A stretch of DNA of 64,000 nt from a virus. The position numbers and the translations under genes are program-made. Location: positions 1-64,000 of the IMG/VR virus record IMGVR_UViG_3300025012_000068. One strand, written 5' to 3'. The notes beneath the pieces were generated by a model. That model was given only the letters and a program-made list of their open reading frames with translations. It had not been told where the DNA came from and did no database searches. Below are positions 41,223 to 50,809 of the stretch, piece after piece. How positions within the stretch are numbered: the first letter of the stretch is position 1; every line of letters begins with the position of its first letter.

Positions 41223-41725
41223 ATTATAACTTAATAATTTTTTGTGGAGCTGATAATACTGGAAAAACCACAATATCAAAGAAATTATCCAATATTTTAG
41301 GTTGGAAATATTATAAAAATACATTAGAACACTCTTTATTTAAAATAGAAAATCATAAAACCCATTTTGAAAATCATGCTCCTTTTTTGTTTGATTTTAT
41401 TAAACAAACTCAAACTAAAAATATTATATTTGATAGGCATAATATATGTGAATATGTATATGGAAAATGTTTTAACCGAAATATAAATGAACCCCTTATT
41501 TTTGAATTAGACAAATTATACGCAGAATATAAAACAATAATTGTTTTTTGTTATAAAGATAATTATAAAGAGTATAATGATGAGATAATACCTTTAAATA
41601 AAATAAAAGACATAAATTCATTTTATGAAGAATATTTAACAAAAACTAATTGTAAATATTTAAAGGTAAATACTGAATCCGAAAATTTAAATGAACAACT
41701 TACTTTTATAATAAACAATCTATGA
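41216..41725 (+). CDS. deoxynucleoside/nucleotide kinase-like P-loop protein
   Basis: 169 aa. P-loop IIFCGADNTGKTTISKKLSN and a DRH motif (IIFDRHNICEYVYGK), as in thymidylate and deoxynucleoside kinases. Lid sequence unclear. It fits a dNTP-supply role with the TS-like enzyme, dUTPase and dCMP deaminase downstream. Confidence 0.7.
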   Translation: MLNYNLIIFCGADNTGKTTISKKLSNILGWKYYKNTLEHSLFKIENHKTHFENHAPFLFDFIKQTQTKNIIFDRHNICEYVYGKCFNRNINEPLIFELDKLYAEYKTIIVFCYKDNYKEYNDEIIPLNKIKDINSFYEEYLTKTNCKYLKVNTESENLNEQLTFIINNL

Positions 41726-42300
41726 TTTGGTTTACTTCCGACTTACACGCTTATCATAAGAATATTTCTGGCCCGACTATATCTGAATGGAAAACTGGAT
41801 ATAGAGATTTCGTTGATGAGATTCAAATGACTAATTTCTTTATAGAAAAAATAAATGAAAATGTAAAAGATAATGATATTTTATATTTTTTAGGTGATTG
41901 GTCATTTGGCCATCCATATAATATTAAAAGATTTAGAGACCAAATTAACTGTAAAACTATACATTTTATTTTAGGCAATCATGATTCATACATACGAACT
42001 AATAAAAAATTCATAATAGAAACTGGAATTATTTATGCTAAAGACTTATTTTCTTCAGTACAAAACACTTTATCAATTACTCATAATAATATTAATATAT
42101 TTTTAAGTCATTATTCACATAGAGTATGGCCTACTTCACATAAAGGAAGCATTCATTTATTTGGGCATAGCCATGGAGCATTGCAAGGAATAGGAAAATC
42201 AATGGACGTAGGTATAGATAATGCTAAAAATATTTTAGGAGAATATCGGCCATTTAATATTGATGAAATACTTATTTTATTAAATAATGATAAAAACTAA
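41722..42300 (+). CDS. metallophosphoesterase
   Basis: 192 aa. FTSDLHAYH (DxH), FLGDWSFG (GD), ILGNHDSYI (GNH), LSHYSHRVW and LFGHSHGALQ (GHxH). This small calcineurin-type enzyme resembles the phosphoesterases found in many phages; substrate unknown. Overlaps both neighbours. Confidence 0.82.
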   Translation: MIWFTSDLHAYHKNISGPTISEWKTGYRDFVDEIQMTNFFIEKINENVKDNDILYFLGDWSFGHPYNIKRFRDQINCKTIHFILGNHDSYIRTNKKFIIETGIIYAKDLFSSVQNTLSITHNNINIFLSHYSHRVWPTSHKGSIHLFGHSHGALQGIGKSMDVGIDNAKNILGEYRPFNIDEILILLNNDKN

Positions 42301-42940
42301 TACATTTAAAAATTCATCTGACGCGTTCTTAACATTATATAATACTATAATGGCACAAGGAATATCTTTTGATAATACAAAGGCCCTATTTAATACTGGC
42401 TTTTATTTATTAAATCCATTAGATAATCTAATAGAAGTTCCATGGAGAAAATGGAAAAAAGATTACGCTGAATATGAATGGCAATGGTATTTATCAGGAG
42501 ATCCGTCGGCCATAGAAATTGCTAAAAAAGCGAAAATTTGGTATAATATGATGGATGATGCTGGAAACGTAAACTCAAATTATGGGTATCAATGGTCCAG
42601 GAATAGCCAGTTAGATAAAATAGTAGATATATTAAAAAACAAAAAGGATACTCGCAAAGCATCCATATCAATTTATGATGCTAAAGAAATAGAATTATAT
42701 AGTAAAGATACTCCATGCACATATTCTATTAATTTTACTATAATCGATAATAAATTATGTATGTCAGTATTAATGAGGTCGTGTGATTTAGTCTATGGCT
42801 TTTGTAATGACCAGTATTGTTTCTCTAAATTACAAGAATTAGTCTCTAATAAATTAAGTATAGAAGTTGGATGGTATTACCATTTTATAGTAAATTTACA
42901 TATTTATAAAAAACATTTTAATTTAAATGAACGACTCTAA
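42287..42940 (+). CDS. thymidylate synthase-family enzyme (dCMP/dUMP hydroxymethylase candidate)
   Basis: 217 aa. Catalytic Cys in DTPCTYSINF; base-recognition loop RSCDLVYGFCNDQYCFSKLQ; C-terminal VNLHIYKKH. Where thymidylate synthases have Asn for dUMP, an Asp can be aligned here (CND), as in T4 gp42 dCMP hydroxymethylase. This suggests a hydroxymethyl-pyrimidine product. The alignment of that residue is by eye. Confidence 0.7.
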   Translation: MIKTNTFKNSSDAFLTLYNTIMAQGISFDNTKALFNTGFYLLNPLDNLIEVPWRKWKKDYAEYEWQWYLSGDPSAIEIAKKAKIWYNMMDDAGNVNSNYGYQWSRNSQLDKIVDILKNKKDTRKASISIYDAKEIELYSKDTPCTYSINFTIIDNKLCMSVLMRSCDLVYGFCNDQYCFSKLQELVSNKLSIEVGWYYHFIVNLHIYKKHFNLNERL

Positions 42941-43364
42941 TTTTTATAAAAAATATAGGCATGTAGGGTATTCATATCCAAGTGTTCCCAAGGGATGGAA
43001 GCCTATTGTAAAAAATGCAATAGTAGAAATAGAAAAAGAAATGTGGCCAAGATGGATTCCGTTTTTTATAAAAAAAGCTATACATTATTTAGCTACTGGA
43101 AATTCAGTGGTTCAAATAAAGTATCAATGGGCTTATAAATTAAGATCTAAGTTAACTGATAGTTGCATGATTTCTGATATTAAAGAAAAATATGCAACAC
43201 TAAGGATATATACATACGGTAATGAAAAAATAAATGCAATTATAGAAATGGCCGAAAATCTTTGTGATACTACTTGTATGGAATGTGGAAGTATGACTGA
43301 CGTAGAAGTAGTAAACAGTCGCTGGGTATCTATTTTATGTAAAAAATGTAAAAATAAAAAATAA
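42927..43364 (+). CDS. zinc-finger hypothetical protein
   Basis: 145 aa. A C-terminal zinc motif (CDTTCMECGSMTDVE...SILCKKC), preceded by an alpha/beta part with two Trp-rich stretches (MWPRWIPFFIKKAIHYLATG). A phage hypothetical family with this C-terminal zinc knuckle exists. Overlaps the TS-like gene by 14 bases. Confidence 0.5.
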   Translation: MNDSNFYKKYRHVGYSYPSVPKGWKPIVKNAIVEIEKEMWPRWIPFFIKKAIHYLATGNSVVQIKYQWAYKLRSKLTDSCMISDIKEKYATLRIYTYGNEKINAIIEMAENLCDTTCMECGSMTDVEVVNSRWVSILCKKCKNKK

Positions 43365-43375
43365 TAGCACTACTT

Positions 43376-43828
43376 ATGAATCAGAAATTAAAATATGTAA
43401 AAACCAGAGATGTGAAAGACCCATCAATAGGAACATCAGACTCTGTTGGAATTGATATGTATGTTCCAAACGATTTTCAACAAAAAAGTTTATTACCAGG
43501 AGAAGACGTACTAATACCGTCTGGAATTAAATTTAATATACCAATTGGAACATGTCTATTAGCAGTAAATAAAAGTGGAGTTGCTACTAAAAAACGACTG
43601 CAAGTCGGAGCGTGTTTAATTGATCCAGATTATCATTTAGAAGTACACTTGCATTTATATAATACGAGTAAATATAGTATTGATATTAATCCGGGAGAAA
43701 AGATAATTCAGTTTATGTATTTACCATATATTAAACCTAGTTTAATTAAATGTAAAAATGATGATGAATGTTTTGCATTTCAAAAAACAACAAGAACTGG
43801 CGGTTTTGGAAGTACAAATCATATTTAA
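43376..43828 (+). CDS. dut: dUTPase
   Basis: 150 aa trimeric dUTPase. Five motifs: DSVGIDMYVP (1), NKSGVATKKR (2, PRSG replaced by NKSG), ACLIDPDYHLEVHLHLYNTS (3), PGEKIIQFMYLP (4) and RTGGFGST (5). It hydrolyses dUTP to dUMP, which fits the TS-like and dCMP deaminase genes nearby. Confidence 0.92.
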   Translation: MNQKLKYVKTRDVKDPSIGTSDSVGIDMYVPNDFQQKSLLPGEDVLIPSGIKFNIPIGTCLLAVNKSGVATKKRLQVGACLIDPDYHLEVHLHLYNTSKYSIDINPGEKIIQFMYLPYIKPSLIKCKNDDECFAFQKTTRTGGFGSTNHI

Positions 43829-43842
43829 AAATAAGATAAAAA

Positions 43843-44190
43843 ATGGCTAAAAAAATAAAAAAAGACTCATCTAATAATAATTCAAATATGCATATTAGAA
43901 ATGATAGTGCTTTAATTTCAGGAGATACTCGTACCCATACTTATATAAGTGATAACAATAGAGTTATTCCTACTTATAATACTTCAATAGGTAGTGTAAT
44001 CAGCACATCCAGTCATACACCTAGTTCTATAGGAACCTATCATTATAACCCGGCTAGTGAAATGCTTTTAGCTGACGAAGACGGAGATGCCTGGAGTTTA
44101 AAAATTTCAAGAGATGGAACTCTTAAAGTTAAACCATTAAATGAATCTAAAAAGACTAAACTTAAAGTAAAGATATTATTGGATTTTTAA
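43843..44190 (+). CDS. small repeat-type protein, paralogue 1
   Basis: 115 aa. The N-terminal half is Ser/Thr/Asn-rich and probably disordered; the C-terminal half LLADEDGDAWSLKISRDGTL then KVKPLN is repeated, diverged, in the next gene (MRDETGSTWKITINSNGKIL). The pair may be small virion or DNA-binding proteins. No family recognised. Confidence 0.55.
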   Translation: MAKKIKKDSSNNNSNMHIRNDSALISGDTRTHTYISDNNRVIPTYNTSIGSVISTSSHTPSSIGTYHYNPASEMLLADEDGDAWSLKISRDGTLKVKPLNESKKTKLKVKILLDF

Positions 44191-44203
44191 AAATAATTAA
44201 AAA

Positions 44204-44447
44204 TGGATAATCATTTCTTTAAAATAATGAATTTATCAGACCCCCTGTGTTTTCAGTAGATAATGACAGAAATGTCCATATACTAAGTGAAAAATCTGGC
44301 ATTATAATGAGAGATGAAACGGGTAGTACTTGGAAAATTACAATAAATTCTAACGGTAAAATATTGGCTGAACCAATATGCCCAAATAAAAAATTAAAGC
44401 TTAAATTAAAAAATACTAAAATAATCCATGGAAGTTATTTTTGGTGA
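44204..44447 (+). CDS. small repeat-type protein, paralogue 2, frame broken at a C5 run
   Basis: ATG 44204 opens MDNHFFKIMNLSDP, then stops at TAG after an out-of-frame stretch. The next frame begins only with GTG 44247 but is the real continuation (VFSVDNDRNVHILSEKSG, then DETGSTWKITINSNG). One extra C in CCCCC (44235-44239) restores a single frame of about 80 codons. Probably a one-base deletion or a sequencing error. Confidence 0.5.
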
Positions 44448-44637
44448 TACTGACGAACCTAATTATATAATTGGCAAAATTTTTTTTGATAAAAGTACTA
44501 AAAACTATAAAGTATTTGATGGAGATGACGTTACTACAGATTTTAATAATCGTATAGAAGAAATAAAAAATAAAATAATATTAAAAGAAAAATTAAAAAC
44601 CTTAATTAATTTAGAAAATAATGGTAGTAGGAGTTGA
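44428..44637 (+). CDS. hypothetical protein
   Basis: 69 aa, charged, helical at the C-terminus (IEEIKNKIILKEKLKTLINL). Overlaps both neighbours by about 20 bases, so it is translationally linked with the polymerase N-terminal gene. Not recognised. Confidence 0.45.
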   Translation: MEVIFGDTDEPNYIIGKIFFDKSTKNYKVFDGDDVTTDFNNRIEEIKNKIILKEKLKTLINLENNGSRS

Positions 44638-46057
44638 ATTTAATAAGTATAAAAGTAAAATGTATATATCATACATTAATAAAAATAAAGAAATAGACTT
44701 TATTATTAAAAATATACCAAGTTCTGATTTATATAACTACGAATATTGTGAAGAAAATACTGGATTAAAAAGTTGGGATAATAAAAATGTAAGAAAAAAA
44801 CCTACAGAGTATTTAGGACGTTTTAGACAAGAAGAATTCTTATATAATAATCTCACACTAGATGAAAAAAATAAAATGTCAGAATTTAATACTCCTAAAA
44901 AATATTATTGTGATATTGAGACTGAAACTGGAGAAAATAATGAATTCCCAGAACCATCAGAAGCAAAATACCAAGTTCTTCTAATATCAGTAGTAAACGA
45001 ATCTAATATTGCATATATATTGTCGTGTCGAGAAGACTTGAGAAGTCAAGAACAAGATATGGAAAATGAAATGAATACATATCTTAAAAAAAGTAATCCA
45101 AATTTAAAAACCTATACTTTAAAATATCTTTGGTTCAAAACTGAAATAGAAATGTTAGAGTATTTCTTTCATAAATTTCTACCAAAAATACCGCTATTAA
45201 CTGGATGGAATTTCTTAAATTTTGACTGGCAATATCTAATGAAACGCTGTGAAAATTTAAAAATAAATCCAACAAAAAATATAGCAACAAATAAAAGAGT
45301 AACAAAATATTTAGTTCCAGCTCATACTGCTGTTATAGACTACCTTGAACTATTTAGAAGCAGGTCGCCATTAAAAATTGTAGAGAATTATACATTAGAC
45401 TATATTTCAAAAGAAGTACTTGGAGTTAAAAAATTTAAAAATGATAATGAAAATATACTAGAAATGTATAAAACAAATTATCGCAAATTTGCAATATACA
45501 ATGCTATCGACTCTATTTTAGTAAAAGAAATAGAAGACTCTAAATTTCTTCTTGATGTTGTATTTGAAATGGTAAACTTAAGTATATGTGATATTAATAA
45601 ATATAATAGCCCAGTATTTATAAGTGAAATTCTAATATTTAGAAAATACATAGAACAAAATTTAAAAGTACCTGAAAAAACAGAAGAAGAAAAACAACTA
45701 ATATATAACTCAAAGTATCAAAAAAATGAAGGTGGCCCAAAATATGAAGGCGCATTCGTTAAGGAACCGATTCCTGGATATTATAAAACTGTAGTATGTC
45801 AGGACTTTTCTAGTCTATATCCGAACATAATTTGTAGCAATAATATATCACCTGATACATATTTAGGGAAAGGCCTTAATTTATCTATTGAGGAGCTAAT
45901 AGATAGAAAAATATGTAAAACGGCATTTGATACATATTTTAGGATGGATATTGATTCAGTCTCACGAAAAATATTAAATTATTTTTATAATGAAAGACTC
46001 GAAAATAAAGCTTTGCGTAAGGCATTGTCTGATAGGCTAAATGAATTAGATAAATAA
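44621..46057 (+). CDS. family B DNA polymerase, N-terminal half (exonuclease plus motif A)
   Basis: 478 aa. Exo I YYCDIETETGENN, Exo II GWNFLNFDWQYLMKRCENL, Exo III YNAIDSILVKE, then motif A QDFSSLYPNIICSNNISPDT. It ends in the fingers (YNERLENKALRKALSDRLNE). Motifs B and C and the thumb are missing; they are encoded at 9728-11431 on the opposite strand, 33 kb away. The stop is followed by an unrelated gene, so this is no simple frameshift. N- and C-chains must pair to form a T4 gp43-like enzyme. Confidence 0.9.
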   Translation: MVVGVEFNKYKSKMYISYINKNKEIDFIIKNIPSSDLYNYEYCEENTGLKSWDNKNVRKKPTEYLGRFRQEEFLYNNLTLDEKNKMSEFNTPKKYYCDIETETGENNEFPEPSEAKYQVLLISVVNESNIAYILSCREDLRSQEQDMENEMNTYLKKSNPNLKTYTLKYLWFKTEIEMLEYFFHKFLPKIPLLTGWNFLNFDWQYLMKRCENLKINPTKNIATNKRVTKYLVPAHTAVIDYLELFRSRSPLKIVENYTLDYISKEVLGVKKFKNDNENILEMYKTNYRKFAIYNAIDSILVKEIEDSKFLLDVVFEMVNLSICDINKYNSPVFISEILIFRKYIEQNLKVPEKTEEEKQLIYNSKYQKNEGGPKYEGAFVKEPIPGYYKTVVCQDFSSLYPNIICSNNISPDTYLGKGLNLSIEELIDRKICKTAFDTYFRMDIDSVSRKILNYFYNERLENKALRKALSDRLNELDK

Positions 46058-46118
46058 ATTTATAAAACATTTTACTATAAATCTAGTATAAGATATTGTA
46101 TAAATTTTAATTGATAAA

Positions 46119-46928
46119 ATGAATTATTATATAGCTATTCCTGATATACATGGAGATATTTTCAAATTAAATTTTGCATTAGAAACATGTAATGCCTGGG
46201 TAAAATTTCAAAGAAAGTTTGGTATAATATCTAAATATGATACTATTCAGTATGTATTTTTAGGTGACTATATTGATAGAGGTAATCATTCAGGTGCAGT
46301 ATTAAAAAAGATTGAAGACTATGTTATTAATAGGAACGCAATATGTTTACTTGGAAATCATGATATGTTTATTATAGGAACGGCTGAAGATACTTCAATA
46401 TTGTTAGATAATAAACTCATAAAATGGAGTGATTTATGGGAGTATAATGATGGAATTATAACATGCAAAGATTTATTTGGCGTAGTATTTGATAATCATT
46501 ATAATATTTCAAGTAAAGTGAGTGATTGGAGAGAAAAAATATTAAATAGTGAATATTATTCTTTTTTAAAGAAATATGGAAAAACTAGGTATTCTACTAA
46601 TACTATATTTTTTAGTCATGCTCCTCTTAGTGATATAAAAAATATAGGTGATTCTGACTTATTATGGGGAAAATCCTCGGATTTTGGAAATCAAAAGAAA
46701 GATACTATATTTAAAGTACCTGAACCATATTTGGTGTCAGTACACGGACATTATAATAGATTAGACGAAGGAATAAATTTTCCAAGATTTCATAACTATA
46801 TACACAGTGGCGTACCTAAAACAGTAGTATTAGCCGACAGTGGGTGTGGATATTCTGGAATAGGAGAATTACATCCAGTTGTAATAGGTGAAAATGACAG
46901 ATATACTAACATTTGTGCAATACTTTAA
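46119..46928 (+). CDS. Ser/Thr-phosphatase-type metallophosphoesterase
   Basis: 269 aa. IPDIHGDIFKLNFAL, FLGDYIDRGNHSG, LLGNHDMFI, FSHAPLSD and VHGHYNRL. The GDYIDRG-GNHD signature is that of lambda-PPase/PPP-type enzymes. It may act on phosphoproteins or on Ap4A-like dinucleotides. It follows the polymerase N-terminal gene and ends one base before the next start. Confidence 0.85.
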   Translation: MNYYIAIPDIHGDIFKLNFALETCNAWVKFQRKFGIISKYDTIQYVFLGDYIDRGNHSGAVLKKIEDYVINRNAICLLGNHDMFIIGTAEDTSILLDNKLIKWSDLWEYNDGIITCKDLFGVVFDNHYNISSKVSDWREKILNSEYYSFLKKYGKTRYSTNTIFFSHAPLSDIKNIGDSDLLWGKSSDFGNQKKDTIFKVPEPYLVSVHGHYNRLDEGINFPRFHNYIHSGVPKTVVLADSGCGYSGIGELHPVVIGENDRYTNICAIL

Positions 46929-47513
46929 ATGATTAAAAATAATGATTTTTTAATAAACTTCCTAAAAAAAATATTTAAAATGAATTTAGAAACTAATACT
47001 AAAACCACAGAGTTAAGAGAACACTATATTGGAAAATCATTTCAATGGACTAAACCAATAGATCCATTAAAATTAGGTATTATTGTTAAATGTAATGATG
47101 TTAAAAATTCTCAAGGAATGACTAGATTAATATTTGAGGATGGCTCTAAAATAAATTTAGAAATACTAAGCGACCATTTAACTGAAGTTTATGATATTAA
47201 CAATCCGCCTATTGAAACTCCAGTTATGAGTAAGAATTTAAATGATGCTATTAAAAAAACAATTCAAAATACCACGACTAAACCTGAAATTAAAACAGAA
47301 AATAAGGTTGATATATTTGATATGTTTCAAATTAATGAATTTGACTTTCCTATTAAAATAAAATCAAAATTACCTCCAATTGATGTTTTAAAAATGATGT
47401 ATAATTCAAGTGAAAACAAAGACGAATTTTTAAATATAATAACAAACAAATTAATTAAATCAATTAATGAAGACTCATTAAAAGATTCTATTAAAAATTT
47501 AATAACACAATGA
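46929..47513 (+). CDS. hypothetical protein
   Basis: 194 aa. An alternative start is ATG 46980 (MNLETNTKTTELREHYIGKS), with an A-rich leader. The body has a small beta domain (FQWTKPIDPLKLGIIVKCND) and a long linker. Not recognised. Overlaps the next small gene by four bases. Confidence 0.45.
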   Translation: MIKNNDFLINFLKKIFKMNLETNTKTTELREHYIGKSFQWTKPIDPLKLGIIVKCNDVKNSQGMTRLIFEDGSKINLEILSDHLTEVYDINNPPIETPVMSKNLNDAIKKTIQNTTTKPEIKTENKVDIFDMFQINEFDFPIKIKSKLPPIDVLKMMYNSSENKDEFLNIITNKLIKSINEDSLKDSIKNLITQ

Positions 47514-47689
47514 TAACTGAAATTCTTAGGAGATTAACTCCAGCCATAGAAAATATAGATGGGAAATGTCCATACTGCATACGTGAGTTTATAAAAGATG
47601 TTAATATTATTTTAATTGAGTATGGAGTAAAATTTGTTTATGATGAGACTACACATTGTGTAACATTAAATGTATTAAATAAAAAATAA
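47510..47689 (+). CDS. small CxxC protein
   Basis: 59 aa, MITEILRRLTPAIENIDGKC then PYCIREFIKDV. A CPYC motif suggests a thiol or zinc site. It overlaps the 194-aa gene by four bases and ends in TAATG with the gp47-like gene start. Confidence 0.5.
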   Translation: MITEILRRLTPAIENIDGKCPYCIREFIKDVNIILIEYGVKFVYDETTHCVTLNVLNKK

Positions 47690-48822
47690 TGATTAAATTA
47701 GATAAAATTAAAAATTTACATTTAGTTGGAGATTTACACTTTGGAATTAGAAGTAACTCATCTGAATGGTTAAATATTCAATTGGATTTTTGGAGAAATT
47801 ATTTTATTCCTACTATTATAAAAACATCTGATTATAATAAAGATGAGGACACTTTATTTTTAATGGGCGATATTTTTCATTCAAGAGAATTTTTAAATAT
47901 TAAGGTGTTATACGAAGCTCAAAAATTATTTAAAGAGTTATCTGGATATTTTAATAAAGTAATTATTATTTTAGGTAATCATGATTTGTTTAATAAGTCC
48001 ACGACTGAAATTAATTCAGTTAAGCAATTTGAATTATTATCTACTAATATTCATGTTATTGAAAGTTATGATATTCTTGAAATTAACAATAATAAATTTT
48101 TCATGATGCCATACGAACATGACTATGAAAAATTTGAAAATATAATTAATGAATATAGTAAAGATTGTGAGTATTTATTATGTCATGCTGATATTCAAAA
48201 TATGAAATTTGATAAAAGTAGAATAATAGACCAAGGATTAAACCTAAAAAATATACGTAAATTTAAAAAGATATTTTCTGGTCATATTCATTATAGACAA
48301 GAAAAAGATTGGGTAGTTTATACAGGTATTCCATACGCAATGGAAAGAAGCGATTGTAATAATCAAAAAGGATGGTATACCCTTAAATTTACTGGTAATA
48401 ATTTTAAAGAAGAATTTATAGAAAATAAGTATTCACCAGTTTTTATTAAAACGAATTTACATGATTTAATAGAATTATCTTTAGAAGAATCCGAGTCCTT
48501 ACTAAAAAATAATTTAGTTGATATTTATGTAGATAATAAGTATAGTGGAAAATTTATAATAAGTCAGTTTTTAGAATTAATTAAAGATTTTAAAATTAGA
48601 AAAATAGATTTTTTTCCTTATGATAGTGAAAAAAATATTGAAATTAATGACGCATTAAAAAACGTTGATATAAAAAATTTAAATACATTTGATGCTGTTA
48701 ATTTATTTTTAGATTCAATTAAAGTAGATACTGATACTAAAACAATTGTATCTAATTATTTTGAAAAGTTATATAAAGAGGCTAGCGAAATGAATAAAAA
48801 CCTAATAATGTCTGAGGAATGA
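47689..48822 (+). CDS. 47: recombination nuclease subunit gp47-like (SbcD/Mre11 family)
   Basis: 377 aa. Mre11-type metal motifs: GDLHFGIRSN (DxH), LFLMGDIFHSREF (GD), IILGNHDLFNKST (GNHD), LLCHADIQN and IFSGHIHYRQEK (GHxH). T4 gp46/47 resects DNA ends for recombination-dependent replication. Overlaps gp46 by four bases. Confidence 0.9.
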   Translation: MIKLDKIKNLHLVGDLHFGIRSNSSEWLNIQLDFWRNYFIPTIIKTSDYNKDEDTLFLMGDIFHSREFLNIKVLYEAQKLFKELSGYFNKVIIILGNHDLFNKSTTEINSVKQFELLSTNIHVIESYDILEINNNKFFMMPYEHDYEKFENIINEYSKDCEYLLCHADIQNMKFDKSRIIDQGLNLKNIRKFKKIFSGHIHYRQEKDWVVYTGIPYAMERSDCNNQKGWYTLKFTGNNFKEEFIENKYSPVFIKTNLHDLIELSLEESESLLKNNLVDIYVDNKYSGKFIISQFLELIKDFKIRKIDFFPYDSEKNIEINDALKNVDIKNLNTFDAVNLFLDSIKVDTDTKTIVSNYFEKLYKEASEMNKNLIMSEE

Positions 48823-50492
48823 AACTATTAGAAGTATCTTGGAAAAATTTTGCATCATATGGAAATAAAAAACAGACAATATATTTCAATACTGATAAAG
48901 AATTTAATGTTATATTAGGCCAATCTGGAAGCGGGAAAAGCTCAATTTTAGATGTTATTTCATATGTTTTATATGGCAAATGTGCTAGTCGTAAAAACAA
49001 AGATTTACCAAATCGAATTAATAAAAATTTATGGTGTTATACTAAATTTATTTCTAAATCTTCACAAGTAATAGAAATAGAAAGAGGGTTAGACCCTGGA
49101 TTTTTATTACTTAAAATAAATGGAGAAGTTTATGATATACCAGATAAAAGAAATATTAATAGTTATATAGAGAATGAATTATTAAAATTACCGTTTAATA
49201 TATTTACAAATACAATTTCTCTTTCAGTTAATGATTTTAAAAGTTTTATTAAACTTAATAATACTGACAAAAAAAAAATAATTGATAAGATTTTTGGGTA
49301 TGACCTTATTAATTTAATGAATGATATTTTAAAAGAAAAAGTAAAAGACGTTAAATCGTCTATTAATAAAATAGATATTCAATTAGACTCAAATACAACT
49401 CAAATTAGTAGTACAATACAAGAAAAAGAAAATCTTATAAAACAAGTTGAAGATGGATTAGCAAAAGAAAAAGAAGAATTATTAAATAAAAAAAATGAAT
49501 TAACTAATACTAAAAATATAATTGCCAGTGAATATACTGAATTAAATAATAAAGTTAATAAAATAAAAAGCGATATTAATATAATTACAAAGGAAATTAA
49601 TGAATTAGAATATAAAAATACATCAGATAATAATAAATTAAAATTTCTAGAGCAAAGACAGTGTCCACATTGCCAAAGTGATTTGCATGGCGATTTCCAT
49701 GAAGAAATACGCAAGTCAATTAAAGAATTTATAGAAGAAAGAAAAAAGAATATTTCCAAATTAAAACTATCTTTAACAGATTATGAAAAAAAATTAGAAA
49801 CTGAAAATAAAAATAAAAATATAAAACAAGAAGAACACTGGAAAACTGAAAGTTCTATAAAACAAATTATTAATAGAGTTGCTGAAATAGATTCTAAGAT
49901 TAATACGAATGAACAAGTTAAAAGTCTAAATAATATTATTTCTAATTTAGAAAATAAACAAAAAGAATTAAAAAAATCAAAAACAATAATAGAACAAAAG
50001 AATAATATATACTCTATTACTGGAGAAATACTTGGTGAAAATGGAATTAAAAAAATATTGTTATCACAAATACTTCCAACGTTTAATACCTATATTAAAG
50101 AGCTAATAGACAATCTAGAATATGAATTTGATTTTTTCTTTGATGAAGAATTCAATCCAGTAATAAGACAAATTGGATTTGAAATTTCATCAGACTCATT
50201 ATCAACTGGACAAAGAAAAAAGATGGATATTATTATTATTATATCTATTTTGAAACTTATTAAAATGAAATTACCATCAATTAATTTATTATTTTTAGAT
50301 GAAATATTTTCTAGTTTAGATCATAGAAGTATAGAAAAAGTTAGTTTAATATTAAAAGATTTTATAAACACTACTGATATGAACTTATTTGTAGTAAGCC
50401 ATAATATTTTACCAAAAGAACTTTTTAATAAACAATATAATATAATATACGAAAGAAATTTTAGCGATATTGAAATAGAAACAAATTTATAA
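48819..50492 (+). CDS. 46: recombination nuclease subunit gp46-like (SbcC/Rad50 family)
   Basis: 557 aa. Walker A ILGQSGSGKSSILDVISYVL at residues ~33-52, long coiled coils with a zinc hook CPHCQSDL near residue 285, then signature STGQRKKMD and Walker B LLFLDEIFSSLDHRS. The length matches T4 gp46 (560). Works with the gp47-like protein encoded just upstream. Confidence 0.92.
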   Translation: MKLLEVSWKNFASYGNKKQTIYFNTDKEFNVILGQSGSGKSSILDVISYVLYGKCASRKNKDLPNRINKNLWCYTKFISKSSQVIEIERGLDPGFLLLKINGEVYDIPDKRNINSYIENELLKLPFNIFTNTISLSVNDFKSFIKLNNTDKKKIIDKIFGYDLINLMNDILKEKVKDVKSSINKIDIQLDSNTTQISSTIQEKENLIKQVEDGLAKEKEELLNKKNELTNTKNIIASEYTELNNKVNKIKSDINIITKEINELEYKNTSDNNKLKFLEQRQCPHCQSDLHGDFHEEIRKSIKEFIEERKKNISKLKLSLTDYEKKLETENKNKNIKQEEHWKTESSIKQIINRVAEIDSKINTNEQVKSLNNIISNLENKQKELKKSKTIIEQKNNIYSITGEILGENGIKKILLSQILPTFNTYIKELIDNLEYEFDFFFDEEFNPVIRQIGFEISSDSLSTGQRKKMDIIIIISILKLIKMKLPSINLLFLDEIFSSLDHRSIEKVSLILKDFINTTDMNLFVVSHNILPKELFNKQYNIIYERNFSDIEIETNL

Positions 50493-50509
50493 ACTAAAAA
50501 CTAAAAACA

Positions 50510-50809
50510 ATGAGAAGATATGTTACAGTTGAAGTAGACACTGAAGTAGAGGTCTGTCTAGCTGATATTGATACTACTGACTTAGTATCAGAAATAGCCG
50601 ACCGCTTTAGAAAAAATAATATTTCTAAATCCTTAATAGAAGAATTACGAGATGCAAACAATAGTTTAAATGAATTATTTAGGAATGTTGCTAGTACTAA
50701 GTATCAGATAAAAATAGAAAATTTAAATGATTTAATGAAATACGAGCATCTTGCTAAAGTTTTTAATAAGTATTCATTAGATAAATTAGAAACATTATTA
50801 CCAGAATAA
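50510..50809 (+). CDS. hypothetical protein
   Basis: 99 aa: MRRYVTVEVDTEVEVCLADI begins with an acidic beta segment, followed by helices. Not recognised. It abuts the dCMP deaminase start (TAATG-type junction). Confidence 0.5.
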   Translation: MRRYVTVEVDTEVEVCLADIDTTDLVSEIADRFRKNNISKSLIEELRDANNSLNELFRNVASTKYQIKIENLNDLMKYEHLAKVFNKYSLDKLETLLPE

